A DNA stretch of 64,000 bases from Sphingopyxis sp. OPL5 (GCF_003797775.2 NZ_CP060725.1:3218001-3282000); one strand, 5' to 3'; shown: positions 1 through 9,503, numbered from the stretch's first letter. Notes: generated by a model from the letters alone, not told the origin. Numbers and translations are program-made.

Positions 1-181
1 ATTTTCCGCCGCGAGACCTTTCGCCCGACCATATGGCGGTCATGTTTCAGATCGTTGAAGTACAAGATGAAAACGGCGATTCTCAACGCTGTCGTCAGCG
101 AACGCCGCCGCCTGTCCGATAGGCGGGTTGTTCCACTAATAATGGGTGATATCGGCTTTCGAAGGGGACCGCTCTATCGTT

Positions 182-1108
182 CTACCGCGCCAGCGGCACC
201 ACCCGGAATTTCGGCCGGTCGCCGTGCATTTCGGCGTGGAGCATCGCATATTCGGGCACCGGCATCCATGTCGCGCTGTTCGACGACAGCGGCTCGGACG
301 CGACGATGATCGCGCGCGGCTCCTCTTCGCCGCCGACCATCTGCCACTCGCCGTCGTGCAGGCCGTAATCGCGGCCGGTGGTGAACCACATCGACAGGAA
401 ATTCATGTTCGCCTCATGCACCTGGTCGGGCGACCCGGTCCGGTAATGGCCGAAGTCGAAACAGTGGCGCAGGCCAAGGATCTGGCGCCCGGTGGTCAGG
501 AACAGGTTGCAGCTCGACGAGATGGCGATGCCATGGTGGCGCCGCGCGCGCTCGAGGATATCGACGGTCGCCTGAACCGCCGCGATCAGCGTGTCGCCCT
601 CGGGCTCGACGCGCCAGTCGGGAAGCTGCGAGAGCAAGAGCGCATAGACCCATTCGCTGTCGGTCGATCCCGATATCTGCGCGAGCAGTTCGGGGGCGAT
701 GTCGGCCATCAGCATCCCCTTCATCTCGCCGATGCGATAGATGTCGCCATTATGCGCCATCGCGACCGCGGCGCCGGGGAAGTGGAAGGGGTGGGTGTTC
801 TGCTCGCTGACCTTGACCGTCGTCGAGTAAGCGACGCCGCGGACATGCGCGATCACGCATTCGGCGCGGGTCTTGATCGCCAGCGATTTGAGGTTGCCGT
901 CGAAGATCGGCAGCGACGGCGAGCGGTAGCGGTGCGGCTCGTGCGGGGCGTGCGACGCGGCGTCCCACGCCATCATCCCGAACCCCGCGAGGTTCAGCAT
1001 GTGCAGCATCTTGGGCATATAGGCCTGATTGACGAGGCTGCTATCGGGCTTGAACAGCAGGTCGTCGAGCGTGACCCGCTCGCCCAGATACATCATCGCC
1101 CGGCACAT
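182..1108 (-). CDS. Class II glutamine amidotransferase (YafJ/EgtC-like)
   Basis: The 308-residue protein starts Met-Cys-Arg, so removal of the initiator Met would expose Cys2 as the N-terminal nucleophile of Ntn glutamine amidotransferases. Further family features are the HVRGVAYST stretch (glutamine-site Arg), the MAHNGDI motif and the later STDSEWVYALL stretch. Only the glutaminase domain is present; no synthase domain is fused, so it belongs to the stand-alone YafJ/EgtC-like group, whose members hydrolyse gamma-glutamyl amides. No ergothioneine genes lie nearby, so EgtC itself is not supported. It follows the DUF1800-DUF1501 pair on the same strand after about 70 bases and may share their transcript. 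Substrate unknown. Confidence 0.85.
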   Translation of the reverse strand: MCRAMMYLGERVTLDDLLFKPDSSLVNQAYMPKMLHMLNLAGFGMMAWDAASHAPHEPHRYRSPSLPIFDGNLKSLAIKTRAECVIAHVRGVAYSTTVKVSEQNTHPFHFPGAAVAMAHNGDIYRIGEMKGMLMADIAPELLAQISGSTDSEWVYALLLSQLPDWRVEPEGDTLIAAVQATVDILERARRHHGIAISSSCNLFLTTGRQILGLRHCFDFGHYRTGSPDQVHEANMNFLSMWFTTGRDYGLHDGEWQMVGGEEEPRAIIVASEPLSSNSATWMPVPEYAMLHAEMHGDRPKFRVVPLAR

Positions 1109-1176
1109 CGGCTATCCCCTTGCCCCACCGGGAGGGATGCTACACGAGGGCAGAGGACCTGGCGAGAGGGCCTCGT

Positions 1177-2295
1177 TCAGGCCAGCACCCCAGGATAGAG
1201 CGTCCGCTTCACCTCTATCGGGTCGAGCGCATAATGATGCGCGACGGCGTCGGCGATCATGCTTTCGAGGCCGCGCGTCGGTTTGAGGTCGCGCCCGTCG
1301 AGCAGCGCCGCCGTGCCCAGCCCGGGCCAGTCGGCCGCGATCGTGCCGCCCTTCGCCAGCCGGCCGCCGAAGAGCAAAGCCGCCGATCCGGTGCCATGGT
1401 CGGTGCCGCCGCTGCCGTTAATCGCGACGGTGCGGCCGAATTCGGTGGCGACAATGACCAGCGTGTCCTTCCACGCCGGCCCCAGCCCCGCCTTCAGCGC
1501 GCCGACCAGCTGATCGAGCCCGCGCAACTGCGCCGTGATGCGGCTGCGCTGGGCGCTGTGCGTGTCCCAGGCGCCGGTTTCGACCATCATCACCCGCGCG
1601 CCGTCGGCGGGCAGCATCAGCGAGGCGGCGAGCCGGCCGAGGTCGGCGCCGTTGCGGCCGTTGTTGCCGCCGATCTCGCCCGCCAACTCCTGCGTGCGGA
1701 TCGCGCTTTCCCACAAGGGGTGCAGCAGCGCGTCCTTTTCGTAGAGCGCCGACAGCCGCGCGATCAGGTCGGCATTGGCCTGCGGCAGGCGGCTGGGGAC
1801 GTAGGTGGCGACGGGCAGGGCGCCGCGCAGGGCGAGCGGGACCGACGGGGCCACCGCGAGCGCGCTGCGCCCGTCCGCCGGCAGCAGCGACAGCATCCGG
1901 TTCATCCAGCCGTCCGCGCGGCCATAGGGGCGCGTACCGCCGCTTTCGAGCATATTCTGTCCGTCGAAATGCGACCGGTCGCGATAGACGGTCGCGACCG
2001 CATGCGCGACATGCGCCTCGCGCGCCGCGAACAGCGCGGCGGCGCTTTCGAGTGCGGGATGCAGCGTGAACAGGCCGTCGAGTCGCGCGCCGGTCGCGGC
2101 TTCCTCGACCAGCGCGGCGCGGACCCCGGCGAAGGCCGGGTCGCCGGTCGGCGCCGCGATCGCCAGCCCGTCGGCGGCGCCGCGCTGGATGACGAAGATC
2201 AGCCGCCGGTCGGTGGGCGCGGCGGCGAACGCCATTGCCGGGAAGACGGCGGCGCCGATGCCGGCGGCGATGACGGTGCGGCGGGTCAGGATCAT
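1177..2295 (-). CDS. DUF1501 domain protein, Tat-exported
   Basis: 372 residues. The N-terminus has a twin-arginine signal (TRRTVIAAG, Arg5-Arg6) followed by a hydrophobic stretch ending in AFA, so export in folded form by Tat is likely. The body has the DUF1501 pattern, including ETGAWDTH and VIVATEFGRTVAINGSGGTDHG, a sulfatase/alkaline-phosphatase-like fold with possible metal ligands. The gene begins three bases after the stop of the DUF1800 gene. DUF1800 and DUF1501 genes are commonly paired in bacteria and are thought to act together in the envelope, but the reaction is not established. No other function is visible in the sequence. Confidence 0.9.
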   Translation of the reverse strand: MILTRRTVIAAGIGAAVFPAMAFAAAPTDRRLIFVIQRGAADGLAIAAPTGDPAFAGVRAALVEEAATGARLDGLFTLHPALESAAALFAAREAHVAHAVATVYRDRSHFDGQNMLESGGTRPYGRADGWMNRMLSLLPADGRSALAVAPSVPLALRGALPVATYVPSRLPQANADLIARLSALYEKDALLHPLWESAIRTQELAGEIGGNNGRNGADLGRLAASLMLPADGARVMMVETGAWDTHSAQRSRITAQLRGLDQLVGALKAGLGPAWKDTLVIVATEFGRTVAINGSGGTDHGTGSAALLFGGRLAKGGTIAADWPGLGTAALLDGRDLKPTRGLESMIADAVAHHYALDPIEVKRTLYPGVLA

Positions 2296-2298
2296 CGT

Positions 2299-3729
2299 CT
2301 ATCTCCGCAAGAAGGCAGGGCTGGCGAAGAGCATCGCGAGACCCTGTGCCGGGCTGTCGGCGCCTGCGATCGCCCCGGCCAGATCGGCGGTGAGCGCGTC
2401 GCCGAGGATTTGCGGCGCGAGCGTGCGCGCGTCGACTCGATCGCCGATCCGGGCCGTGATGCGGCTGGCGAGGTCGACGCGCTGCATCAGCCCGCCCGAT
2501 CCGGCCCATGTCGCGACGGTATCGCCAAAGCCCGCGGGCGATTCGGGCCGCCATATCTGCTGGCCGAGCTGGCCGAGGAGGTCCGGGACATTCTGGCGCT
2601 CGCCGAACATCGGCACGGGCAGTCCGCGAGCCATCGACACCGCCCAGTCCCACGGCGACTTGAACATCGCAGGGCCGCCCTGCCAGGGTTCGGGCGAAGC
2701 GATGAGGGTGCGGTAGAGCGACGGGAGATCGCCGCCGCTGCGCAGGAAGTCGGCGGCGAGGCGGTCGACCAAAGGCGGTGGCGGGTCGTCGGCGGTGAAA
2801 TGGCGCGCGAGCCTGGTCGCGATGTGGCGCGCGGTCGCGGGATGCGCCGCGAGGTCGCGCAGCACCGCTTCGGCCTGTTGCGGGCCGGTGTCGGGGTAGC
2901 GCCTGCCGAGGATCATCTGCTCGCCGGGCTGGTGACGCTCGGCGATATAGATGCTGTCGCCGGGCTGCGAGCCGTCGGGGACCAGCTGGCGCAGCGCACC
3001 GCGACCGAGGCCGGCGACCGACAGGCCGGTGAGCGCGCGGGCGAAAGCAGTGACGTCGGCCTGCGTATAGCCGCTGCGCACGCCGAGCGTGTGGAGTTCG
3101 AGGATTTCGCGTGCGAGATTTTCGTTGAGCCCCGGCCGGCCGCGCGGACGGCTCTGGCGGACGGCGAAGGGGCTGTCGGGCCCGGCGCTGAGCACCTGGT
3201 CCAGGTAGAGCTGCATCGCGGGATGGCGGATCGCGGCGATCAGCAGGTCCGAAAAGCGGCCCATGATGTGCGGGCGGATCGCGCCGAACTCATAATTACC
3301 CGCCAGGCCTGACACGAACTGCTTTTCGGTCGAGATGGCGAAATGATTGGCCCAGAAATGGACGAGGCGTTCGGCGAAGGGGGTCGGTGAGGCGACGGCG
3401 GCGGCGAAGCGCGCGGCTGCGGCGTCGATGTAGAAGAGGCGGATCGCCTCGCGCGCCTCGCGCCGGGCGGCGGGCTCCCTGCCACGCTCGTCGGCGGTGG
3501 TCGCCGCGCCGGCCTTGCCCGCCATCGCGTCGCCCTGCTCGCGAAAGAGGATGTAGGTCTCGGCGATCTCGCGGGGGCCGGGGAGTGCCGCGATGGCTTG
3601 CGGCGACGGCTCGAAGGCGCCCAGTTGCCGCTCCAGCGCCGCCTGTGCCGCGCGCGCCGAGGTCGACACCGCGTCATCGGGATGGTGGCCGAGCCCGAAG
3701 CGGTTGGCGGCAAGATAGTCGATCGCCAT
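2299..3729 (-). CDS. DUF1800 domain protein
   Basis: 476 residues, normal length for DUF1800. Recognisable family features are the N-terminal AANRFGLGHHPDD, the central LVHFWANHFAIS and NENLAREILELHTLGV, and the C-terminal SPAFLRR. No clear signal peptide is seen, unlike many family members; the start at MAIDYLAANRF is the only good Met. It is the first gene of a pair with the DUF1501 protein three bases downstream, and the two are almost certainly cotranscribed. The role is unknown; family members tend to occur with secreted or envelope proteins. Confidence 0.9.
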   Translation of the reverse strand: MAIDYLAANRFGLGHHPDDAVSTSARAAQAALERQLGAFEPSPQAIAALPGPREIAETYILFREQGDAMAGKAGAATTADERGREPAARREAREAIRLFYIDAAAARFAAAVASPTPFAERLVHFWANHFAISTEKQFVSGLAGNYEFGAIRPHIMGRFSDLLIAAIRHPAMQLYLDQVLSAGPDSPFAVRQSRPRGRPGLNENLAREILELHTLGVRSGYTQADVTAFARALTGLSVAGLGRGALRQLVPDGSQPGDSIYIAERHQPGEQMILGRRYPDTGPQQAEAVLRDLAAHPATARHIATRLARHFTADDPPPPLVDRLAADFLRSGGDLPSLYRTLIASPEPWQGGPAMFKSPWDWAVSMARGLPVPMFGERQNVPDLLGQLGQQIWRPESPAGFGDTVATWAGSGGLMQRVDLASRITARIGDRVDARTLAPQILGDALTADLAGAIAGADSPAQGLAMLFASPAFLRR

Positions 3730-3822
3730 GCGGCACCTTTCCAGCCCCTCTCGCCACCGCCTATAATCGCGGCAAGATGTCGCAAAGCTGTACCGGCCGT
3801 GCGGCGTGCGGCACGGTTCGTC

Positions 3823-4992
3823 TCAGGCCAGGGGCTTGTCGTAGATCTGGTACACGCGGTTGACCTTGGCCTCGATCGCCCCGGCGACCGCATTCATCCC
3901 CTGATTGTCTTCGAGCACCCAGCCGATGTCGCCAAATTGCGTGCCATAGTCGCGCACCGCGTCGCGGCGGATGAATTCGATCATCATGAAGGCGAGGGTG
4001 CTCGCCATGCGGCTGTTCTGCAATTTCGTGGCGACGCCCATCAGCGGCACGCGCAGCGTGCGGCTCTTGGGCTTGCGCAGCCACCAGAGCAGCCGCGCCC
4101 AGTTGAAGGGCCATAGCGAACCCTCCATGTCGATCAGCAGCTCGTTGATATTGGGCAGCACGATCATGAACGCGACGGGTTCGCCGTCGAGTTCGGCGAC
4201 GCGGATCAGGTCCTCGAAGACGATGTCTTTGAGCTTTTTGCCAATGAAGGCGATCTCGCTGTCGGTGAGCGGGACGAAGCCCCAATTGTCCGACCAGGCG
4301 TCGTTGAGCAGCCCCATGATGAGCTTCGCCTCGGCGTCGAACCTTTTCTTGTTCACCTTGCGGATGCGGATGCGTTCGTTCTTTTCGCCCGCCGCGACGA
4401 TGCGGTTGACCAGCGGTGGAAAGCCGTCGTCGACGCGCACGCCATAGTTGAGCAATTGCTTGACCGGGTTGTAGCCCGCGCCCTCGATCCAGCCGCGATA
4501 GAGCGGGCTGTTGTGGCCCATCATGATAGTGGGGATGTCGTCGAAGCCCTCGATCAGCAGTCCGGGTTCGTCCCAGATCGAAATCGACAGCGGGCCGAGC
4601 GATCGTGTCATGCCCTGGCCGCGCAGCCAGTCCTCGGCGGTGACGAGCAGCGCGCGCGCCACCTCTTCATCTTCGGCCTCGAGCAGGCCCCAGTTGCCGG
4701 TGCCCGGACCCATGCCCTGTTCGGCCGGCTGTTCGAGCGCGAGGGTGTCGATATGGGCGGAGATGCGCCCGACGGTCCGGCCGTCGCGGCGCGCGGTGAA
4801 GAATTGCGCCTTGCCATGTTCGTACCAGGGGTTCTTGCCCGGGGTCAGCAGGTCGAAAACCTCGCCCTTCAGCGGCGGCACCCACGCCGGATCGCCGCGA
4901 TTGAGCCGATAGGCGAGCTCGACGAATTCGCGCGTGTCGGCCTTGGTCTTGACGGGGTGGATGGTGACGGGGCCCTGATGATGTGCGGCCAT
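3823..4992 (-). CDS. GNAT-family N-acetyltransferase-like protein
   Basis: 389 residues. It opens with IHPVKTKADTREFVELAYRLNRGDPAWVPPL, a pattern of a widespread alphaproteobacterial family often labelled N-acetyltransferase, or misnamed dATP pyrophosphohydrolase. FFTARRDGRTVGRISAHID fits the acetyl-CoA binding strand of a GNAT fold, and the second half (LDGEPVAFMIVLPNINELL) looks like another GNAT half, so a tandem GNAT arrangement is plausible. The substrate is unknown. It is divergent from the desaturase gene starting at 5111, with about 118 bases between the starts, and is not obviously cotranscribed with anything. Confidence 0.75.
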   Translation of the reverse strand: MAAHHQGPVTIHPVKTKADTREFVELAYRLNRGDPAWVPPLKGEVFDLLTPGKNPWYEHGKAQFFTARRDGRTVGRISAHIDTLALEQPAEQGMGPGTGNWGLLEAEDEEVARALLVTAEDWLRGQGMTRSLGPLSISIWDEPGLLIEGFDDIPTIMMGHNSPLYRGWIEGAGYNPVKQLLNYGVRVDDGFPPLVNRIVAAGEKNERIRIRKVNKKRFDAEAKLIMGLLNDAWSDNWGFVPLTDSEIAFIGKKLKDIVFEDLIRVAELDGEPVAFMIVLPNINELLIDMEGSLWPFNWARLLWWLRKPKSRTLRVPLMGVATKLQNSRMASTLAFMMIEFIRRDAVRDYGTQFGDIGWVLEDNQGMNAVAGAIEAKVNRVYQIYDKPLA

Positions 4993-5110
4993 GGCTGGTT
5001 TCCTGAACGATGTGTCCTATATCTGTGGCGAGGCATTAGGGCATAGCTGTGGCGCTGGCGACCCGCATTCGGCCATTTTGCTGCCACGAAATTCTGGTTT
5101 GTGAACGCTT

Positions 5111-6217
5111 ATGACGACGATCAATCCCCCCGCCGATCGGCTCGCGACTCCCTTCGTGTCCGGTGCGGCAAAGATCCCCAAGTCCGCCATTGCCGACGAC
5201 AAGGCGATGCTGCGCGCGGCGTCCGAACTGACGCGCGATTTGGTGAACCCCGGCGCACGCATCTATTGGACCGATTTCCTCGTCTCGACCCTGCTCGGCT
5301 ATGCCGGCGTTGCGGGGGCGATCCTGTCGCCGTCGATCGGCTGGGCGATCGTGTCGGCGGTGATCGCGGTGATCGCGCTCTATCGCGCGGGCAGCTTCAT
5401 TCACGAACTCACGCATATCCGCAAGAATGCGCTGCCGGGCTTTCGCCTCGCATGGAATGCGCTGGTCGGTGTGCCGATGCTGATCCCCTCCTTCCTGTAT
5501 GAAGGCATCCACAGCCTGCACCACAACCGCACCAAATATGGCACGGTCGAGGATCCCGAATATCTGCCGCTCGCGCTGATGAAGCCGTGGACGGTACCCT
5601 TGTTCGTGATCGTCGCGGCGTTCGCGCCGATCGCGCTGCTGTTCCGTTTCGCGGTGCTGACCCCGCTGTCCTTTCTGATCCCGCCGCTGCGCAAGCCGGT
5701 GATGGAGCGCTATTCGGGCCTCATCATCAACCCGCTGTTCCGTCGCCGCCCGCCCGAGGGCGAGTTCCGCCGCCAATGGGCGTGGCAGGAGGGCGGCGCC
5801 TGGGCCTGGTCGACCTTGCTGATCGCCGCGGGCGTGCTCGGCTGGATCCCGTTGCGCGCGCTGCTGATCTTCGGCGCGATCGCGTCGACCACTCTGGTGT
5901 TCAACCAGATCCGTACTTTGGTCGCGCATCTGTGGGAAAATGACGGCGGCGAACTGACCGTCACCGCGCAGTTCCTCGACAGCGTCAATGTGCCGCCGCC
6001 GGGAATCCTGCCCGAAATCTGGGCACCGGTGGGCCTGCGCTATCACGCGCTGCACCATCTGCTGCCGGGCGTGCCGTATCATGCGCTGCCCGAGGCGCAC
6101 CGCCGCCTGAAGGACGCGCTGCCCGCAGATTCGCAATATCATGGCGCGAATTACGACGGCCTGCCCGGGCTGGTCGTGCGGCTGGTACAGGGTTCCGCGC
6201 GGGGCGGGGTTGCTTAA
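5111..6217 (+). CDS. Fatty acid desaturase
   Basis: 368 residues of a membrane-bound di-iron desaturase. The three histidine boxes are visible: HELTH near residue 98, HSLHHNR near residue 137 and HALHHLLP near residue 316. Long hydrophobic segments lie between them. It should introduce a double bond into an acyl chain at the inner membrane; position and substrate cannot be read from sequence. The start chosen gives the N-terminus MTTINPPADR. Its stop codon overlaps the stop of the convergent small gene at 6214, so no intrinsic terminator fits between them. Confidence 0.88.
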   Translation: MTTINPPADRLATPFVSGAAKIPKSAIADDKAMLRAASELTRDLVNPGARIYWTDFLVSTLLGYAGVAGAILSPSIGWAIVSAVIAVIALYRAGSFIHELTHIRKNALPGFRLAWNALVGVPMLIPSFLYEGIHSLHHNRTKYGTVEDPEYLPLALMKPWTVPLFVIVAAFAPIALLFRFAVLTPLSFLIPPLRKPVMERYSGLIINPLFRRRPPEGEFRRQWAWQEGGAWAWSTLLIAAGVLGWIPLRALLIFGAIASTTLVFNQIRTLVAHLWENDGGELTVTAQFLDSVNVPPPGILPEIWAPVGLRYHALHHLLPGVPYHALPEAHRRLKDALPADSQYHGANYDGLPGLVVRLVQGSARGGVA

Positions 6218-6561
6218 ATAACCTCTTTCAATTGCTGGAGGCACGTACGCATCGGTGCGTCGATGGATGTGCTTGTGAAAATCAGGATCGAATTTCCCAC
6301 CTCTGGAACGCCGTAATTCAATCTAATCTCCAGTTTATCGTCGGCGTGAAGGTCGAGGCCGCTTAGGCCGCCATAGCGCCCAAAAAGCTGATCCTTCAGT
6401 TCCACATAATGGTTGTGGCCGAAGAAGTCGTCGTCCGTTTCATGGCCAGCTTCCGGCATCGTGATAATCAGATAACCGACGTCCGATCCCGACAGGTCGA
6501 AAGCAATCTGAACCACTCCGTCCTCAACCGAGATTGCTTCAGTTATGCTTTTTACGTCCAT
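6214..6561 (-). CDS. Hypothetical protein, 115 residues
   Basis: I do not recognise this protein. The start at 6561 (MDVKSITEAISVEDG) lies 23 bases after the stop of lptG on the same strand; an in-frame extension further upstream would run into lptG and is unlikely. The protein is acidic, with no signal peptide and no membrane segment. Its composition is less Ala/Arg-rich than the neighbours, and the local GC content is lower. The stop overlaps the desaturase stop in a tail-to-tail TTAA. It may be an immunity- or Imm-like small protein, but nothing supports that strongly. Confidence 0.6.
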   Translation of the reverse strand: MDVKSITEAISVEDGVVQIAFDLSGSDVGYLIITMPEAGHETDDDFFGHNHYVELKDQLFGRYGGLSGLDLHADDKLEIRLNYGVPEVGNSILIFTSTSIDAPMRTCLQQLKEVI

Positions 6562-6584
6562 CGTCAGCCCCGTCTCGGAAGTGG

Positions 6585-7682
6585 CTATTCCTCGGTCCGT
6601 ATCAAAATCATCTCGCCGATCAGCGCGAAGAGGATGAACGGTCCCCACGCCGCGAGGAAGGGCGTGTAGGCGCCGAGGTCGCCCATCGCGAGGGCGAAAT
6701 TGTCGGCGACGAAATAGGCGAAGCCCAATGCCATGCCGAGGATGGCGCGGACGAACAATTTGCCTGAGCGCGCGAGGCCGAACGCCGCGACGGCGCCGAG
6801 CAGCGGCATCAGGATCGCCGACAGCGGTCCCGAAATCTTGTGCCACAGCACGCCCTTTAGCGCGTCGACCGGGCGGCCTGCGGCCTCGAGGTCGGCGATC
6901 GCGCTCTTGAGCTGGAGGAAGGGCATCTGGTCGCCCTTGACCTGCGCCAGCGTGAACTGGTCGGGGGCGACGCCCTTGGCCGCGACGATCGTGCCGAGCG
7001 GCTGGATCGTTCCCGAGCGGCGCAGGAAGCGCTTGGCGTTGGTGAGTTCCCAGCCGCCATCGACCGCGCGCGCGCTGTCCGCCGACAGGATCGACGACAG
7101 CACCCCGCCGGTGCGTTCATAGATGGTGACCTTGTTCAATATGACCACCGGACCGCCGGTCTGCACCGTGCCCGCGTTGATCAGGTCGTTGCCGGCGCGC
7201 ACCCATATGTTGCTGCGCACGCCATTGTCGATCGGCACCTTTGCATATTGAACCTTTTGCCAGGCGGCGAGCGCCCCGGTCGAACGCGCGACGATGCGTT
7301 CGTTGAAGGCGAAGCTGATGCCGGCGACGAGGAAGGCGGCGAGGAACAGCGGTGCGAGCACCTGATGCGCCGACATGCCGGCGCCCTTCATCGCGATGAC
7401 CTCGCTGTTCTGGTTCAGCGTCGCGAGGGTCAGGATCGTGCCGAGCAGCACCGAAAAGGGCAGGAAGGTCTCGATGATCTGCGGAATACGCATGCCGACA
7501 TAACGCCAGACCTCGGCATCGCCATTGCCCGCGACCGCCAGGATCTTGCCGCTCTCGCCGAGCAGGTCGAGCGTCTGCAGGATCAGCACCAGCGCGAACA
7601 GGATCGCGAAGGTGCGGACGAGGAACAGGCGCCCGACATAAAGCGCCATGGTGCGCGAGGGGAAGAAGGAGAGCTGGTGCAT
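6585..7682 (-). CDS. lptG: LPS-type export permease LptG
   Basis: 365 residues of the YjgP/YjgQ family. Membrane helices flank a periplasmic beta-jellyroll-like middle; the N-terminal YVGRLFLVRTFAILFALV and ELLGES-like LDLLGESGKIL region are typical, as is NSEVIAMKGAGMS, the coupling-helix region that contacts LptB. The ATG overlaps the stop of lptF as TGATG, showing translational coupling. LptG pairs with LptF and the ATPase LptB to drive lipopolysaccharide out of the inner membrane. Sphingomonads carry glycosphingolipids in place of or beside LPS, so the cargo here may be a sphingolipid; that is inference. Confidence 0.9.
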   Translation of the reverse strand: MHQLSFFPSRTMALYVGRLFLVRTFAILFALVLILQTLDLLGESGKILAVAGNGDAEVWRYVGMRIPQIIETFLPFSVLLGTILTLATLNQNSEVIAMKGAGMSAHQVLAPLFLAAFLVAGISFAFNERIVARSTGALAAWQKVQYAKVPIDNGVRSNIWVRAGNDLINAGTVQTGGPVVILNKVTIYERTGGVLSSILSADSARAVDGGWELTNAKRFLRRSGTIQPLGTIVAAKGVAPDQFTLAQVKGDQMPFLQLKSAIADLEAAGRPVDALKGVLWHKISGPLSAILMPLLGAVAAFGLARSGKLFVRAILGMALGFAYFVADNFALAMGDLGAYTPFLAAWGPFILFALIGEMILIRTEE

Positions 7683-8902
7683 CAGTCGGCCGCCGACACC
7701 GCGCGCGGCTTGCGCTGGAACAGCGTGATCAGCCCGCGGATGCGCTGGCCGGCCTTGGCGGCGACGCGTTCGAGCGCGCCGATCGGCTGGCCGCCAGGCA
7801 CATGCGCGACGGTATAATACATCCAGATCGCGAGGCCCGCGAAGAGCAGGAAGGGCACCCATAGCGCGATCAGCGGATCGACGGTGCCGCGCGCGCCCAT
7901 ATCCTCGGCATATTCGTTGATCTTGTGCTGGGTCACCAGCAGCACGATCGACAGGAAGATGCCGAGCGACGAAGTCGATCGTTTCGGCGGGATGGCGAGC
8001 GCGATCGCGATCAGCGGAATCAGGAACATCGACACCACCTCGACGATGCGAAAATGGAAATTCGCGCGCGATTCGAGGCGGGTCTTCAACGGTTCGCGCT
8101 GATCCTTGCCGGCGACGAACAGTTCGGGGATCGTCTTTTCGCGGTCGGCGCCGCCGCGGGTGCGAAAGGCGTCGATCTTGGGCAGCGGGATCGGCAGGTC
8201 ATGATTGTCGAAGGTCAGGACGCGCGGCACCGCGAATTTGGGCGATTCATGGATCAGTACGCCCCGGGTCAGCCGCAGGATGATTGTGTCGGGATCGTCG
8301 GTGGCGAGGAACTGGCCCTGCGCCGCGGTTGCCGACACGCTTTGCCCGTCTTTCTGCTCGCCGCGCACGAAGATGCCGCGCAAGCTGCGGCCTTCGTTCG
8401 AGCTTTCCTCGATCCGCAGCGTCATGCGTTCGCCCAGCTTATTGAACTCGCCGACCTTGATCGACGCGCCGAGTGCCCCCGAACGCAGTTCGAACTGCAG
8501 CCCTTCATAGGCGTAGCGGGCGAGCGGCTGGATGAAACCGACGATCGCGAGGTTGAGCAGCGCCAGCGCCAGCGCAAAGGCATAGGGCACGCGCATCAGC
8601 CGCCCGAAACTCATGCCGACGCCCTTCAGCACATCGAGTTCGCTCGACGTCGCGAGGCGACGAAAAGCCAGCAAAATGCCGAGCATCAGCCCGATCGGAA
8701 TGCCGAGCGACAGATATTCTGGGATCAGATTGGCGAGCATGCGCCAGACGACGCTGACCGGGCCGCCTTCGTTCGCGACGAAGTCGAACAGCCGCAGCAT
8801 CTTTTCCAGCACGAGCAGCATCGCGGACAAAACCAGCGTGCCGAGCATGGGGAAGAAGATGAGCCGCGCGATGTAGCGGTCGATGGCGGGCAATCTATTC
8901 AA
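7682..8902 (-). CDS. lptF: LPS-type export permease LptF
   Basis: 406 residues. The N-terminal IDRYIARLIFFPMLGTLVLSAMLLVLEKMLRLFDFV is the classical first membrane helix of LptF, and SSELDVLKGVGMSFGRLMRVP is the coupling region. It ends with three membrane helices and a basic tail. As first gene of the lptF-lptG pair, it overlaps lptG by one base. It forms the inner-membrane LptFG heterodimer. The upstream neighbour is the divergent DUF2141 protein gene, start at 9024, with about 120 bases between the starts that must hold both promoters. Confidence 0.92.
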   Translation of the reverse strand: MNRLPAIDRYIARLIFFPMLGTLVLSAMLLVLEKMLRLFDFVANEGGPVSVVWRMLANLIPEYLSLGIPIGLMLGILLAFRRLATSSELDVLKGVGMSFGRLMRVPYAFALALALLNLAIVGFIQPLARYAYEGLQFELRSGALGASIKVGEFNKLGERMTLRIEESSNEGRSLRGIFVRGEQKDGQSVSATAAQGQFLATDDPDTIILRLTRGVLIHESPKFAVPRVLTFDNHDLPIPLPKIDAFRTRGGADREKTIPELFVAGKDQREPLKTRLESRANFHFRIVEVVSMFLIPLIAIALAIPPKRSTSSLGIFLSIVLLVTQHKINEYAEDMGARGTVDPLIALWVPFLLFAGLAIWMYYTVAHVPGGQPIGALERVAAKAGQRIRGLITLFQRKPRAVSAAD

Positions 8903-9023
8903 GCTTTCGTCGCCCCATCACCATGATTTGGCCGCAAATGATTCCGATATGCCGATTCAAGGGCGACAGGGACCCGTGCCGGCTTTGGCTGGCATGGCTA
9001 TAGCCACTGGGAGCTAATGCGTC

Positions 9024-9497
9024 ATGTCGAAATTTGTATCGACGTCACTCTGCATCATTCTGCTGGCGGTCACGGGACCGGCACATGCAGAGGGGCAGGT
9101 CCTGTCGAACGACCTGTCGAAATGCCGGAGCGGTCCGTCCACCCTTGTCCAGATCAGCGGCCTCAAGGCCGGAACGGGCCGGGTGCGCGTCCAGGCCTAT
9201 CGCGCCACATCGGCCGACTGGCTGGCCAAGGGCCGCTGGATCAACCGGATCGAGGTGCCCGTGCGCGCCGCGTCGATGACCGTGTGCGTGCCGCTGCCGG
9301 CCGCCGGCAGCTATGGCATCGCGGTGCGCCACGACGTTAATGGCAACGGCAAGACCGACCTGTCATCGGACGGCGGCGGCATGTCGAACAACCCGAGCAT
9401 CAACATCTTCAACCTCGGCAAGCCGAGCTACAAGAAGACGGCGTTCGCGGTGGGCGATGCGCCAAAGACGATCTCGATCACCATGAAATATATGTAA
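9024..9497 (+). CDS. DUF2141 domain secreted protein (possible sphingolipid head-group locus)
   Basis: 157 residues with a signal peptide (residues 1-22, cut after AHA) and a DUF2141 beta-sandwich body, including the marker HDVNGNGKTD and the C-terminal NIFNLGKPSYKKTAFAV. It acts in the periplasm. The stop lies six bases before the start of the lipid kinase gene, so the two are one transcript. The set DUF2141, lipid kinase and Tam41-like protein next to spt recalls the Caulobacter genes for ceramide phosphoglycerate (cpgABC); I am recalling this and cannot assign letters with certainty. Confidence 0.85.
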   Translation: MSKFVSTSLCIILLAVTGPAHAEGQVLSNDLSKCRSGPSTLVQISGLKAGTGRVRVQAYRATSADWLAKGRWINRIEVPVRAASMTVCVPLPAAGSYGIAVRHDVNGNGKTDLSSDGGGMSNNPSINIFNLGKPSYKKTAFAVGDAPKTISITMKYM

Positions 9498-9503
9498 GGA
9501 ACT

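Noticed and set aside
182..1108. EgtC of ergothioneine synthesis
   Set aside because: The fold fits, but egtB and egtD are not nearby, so the general amidotransferase name is kept.
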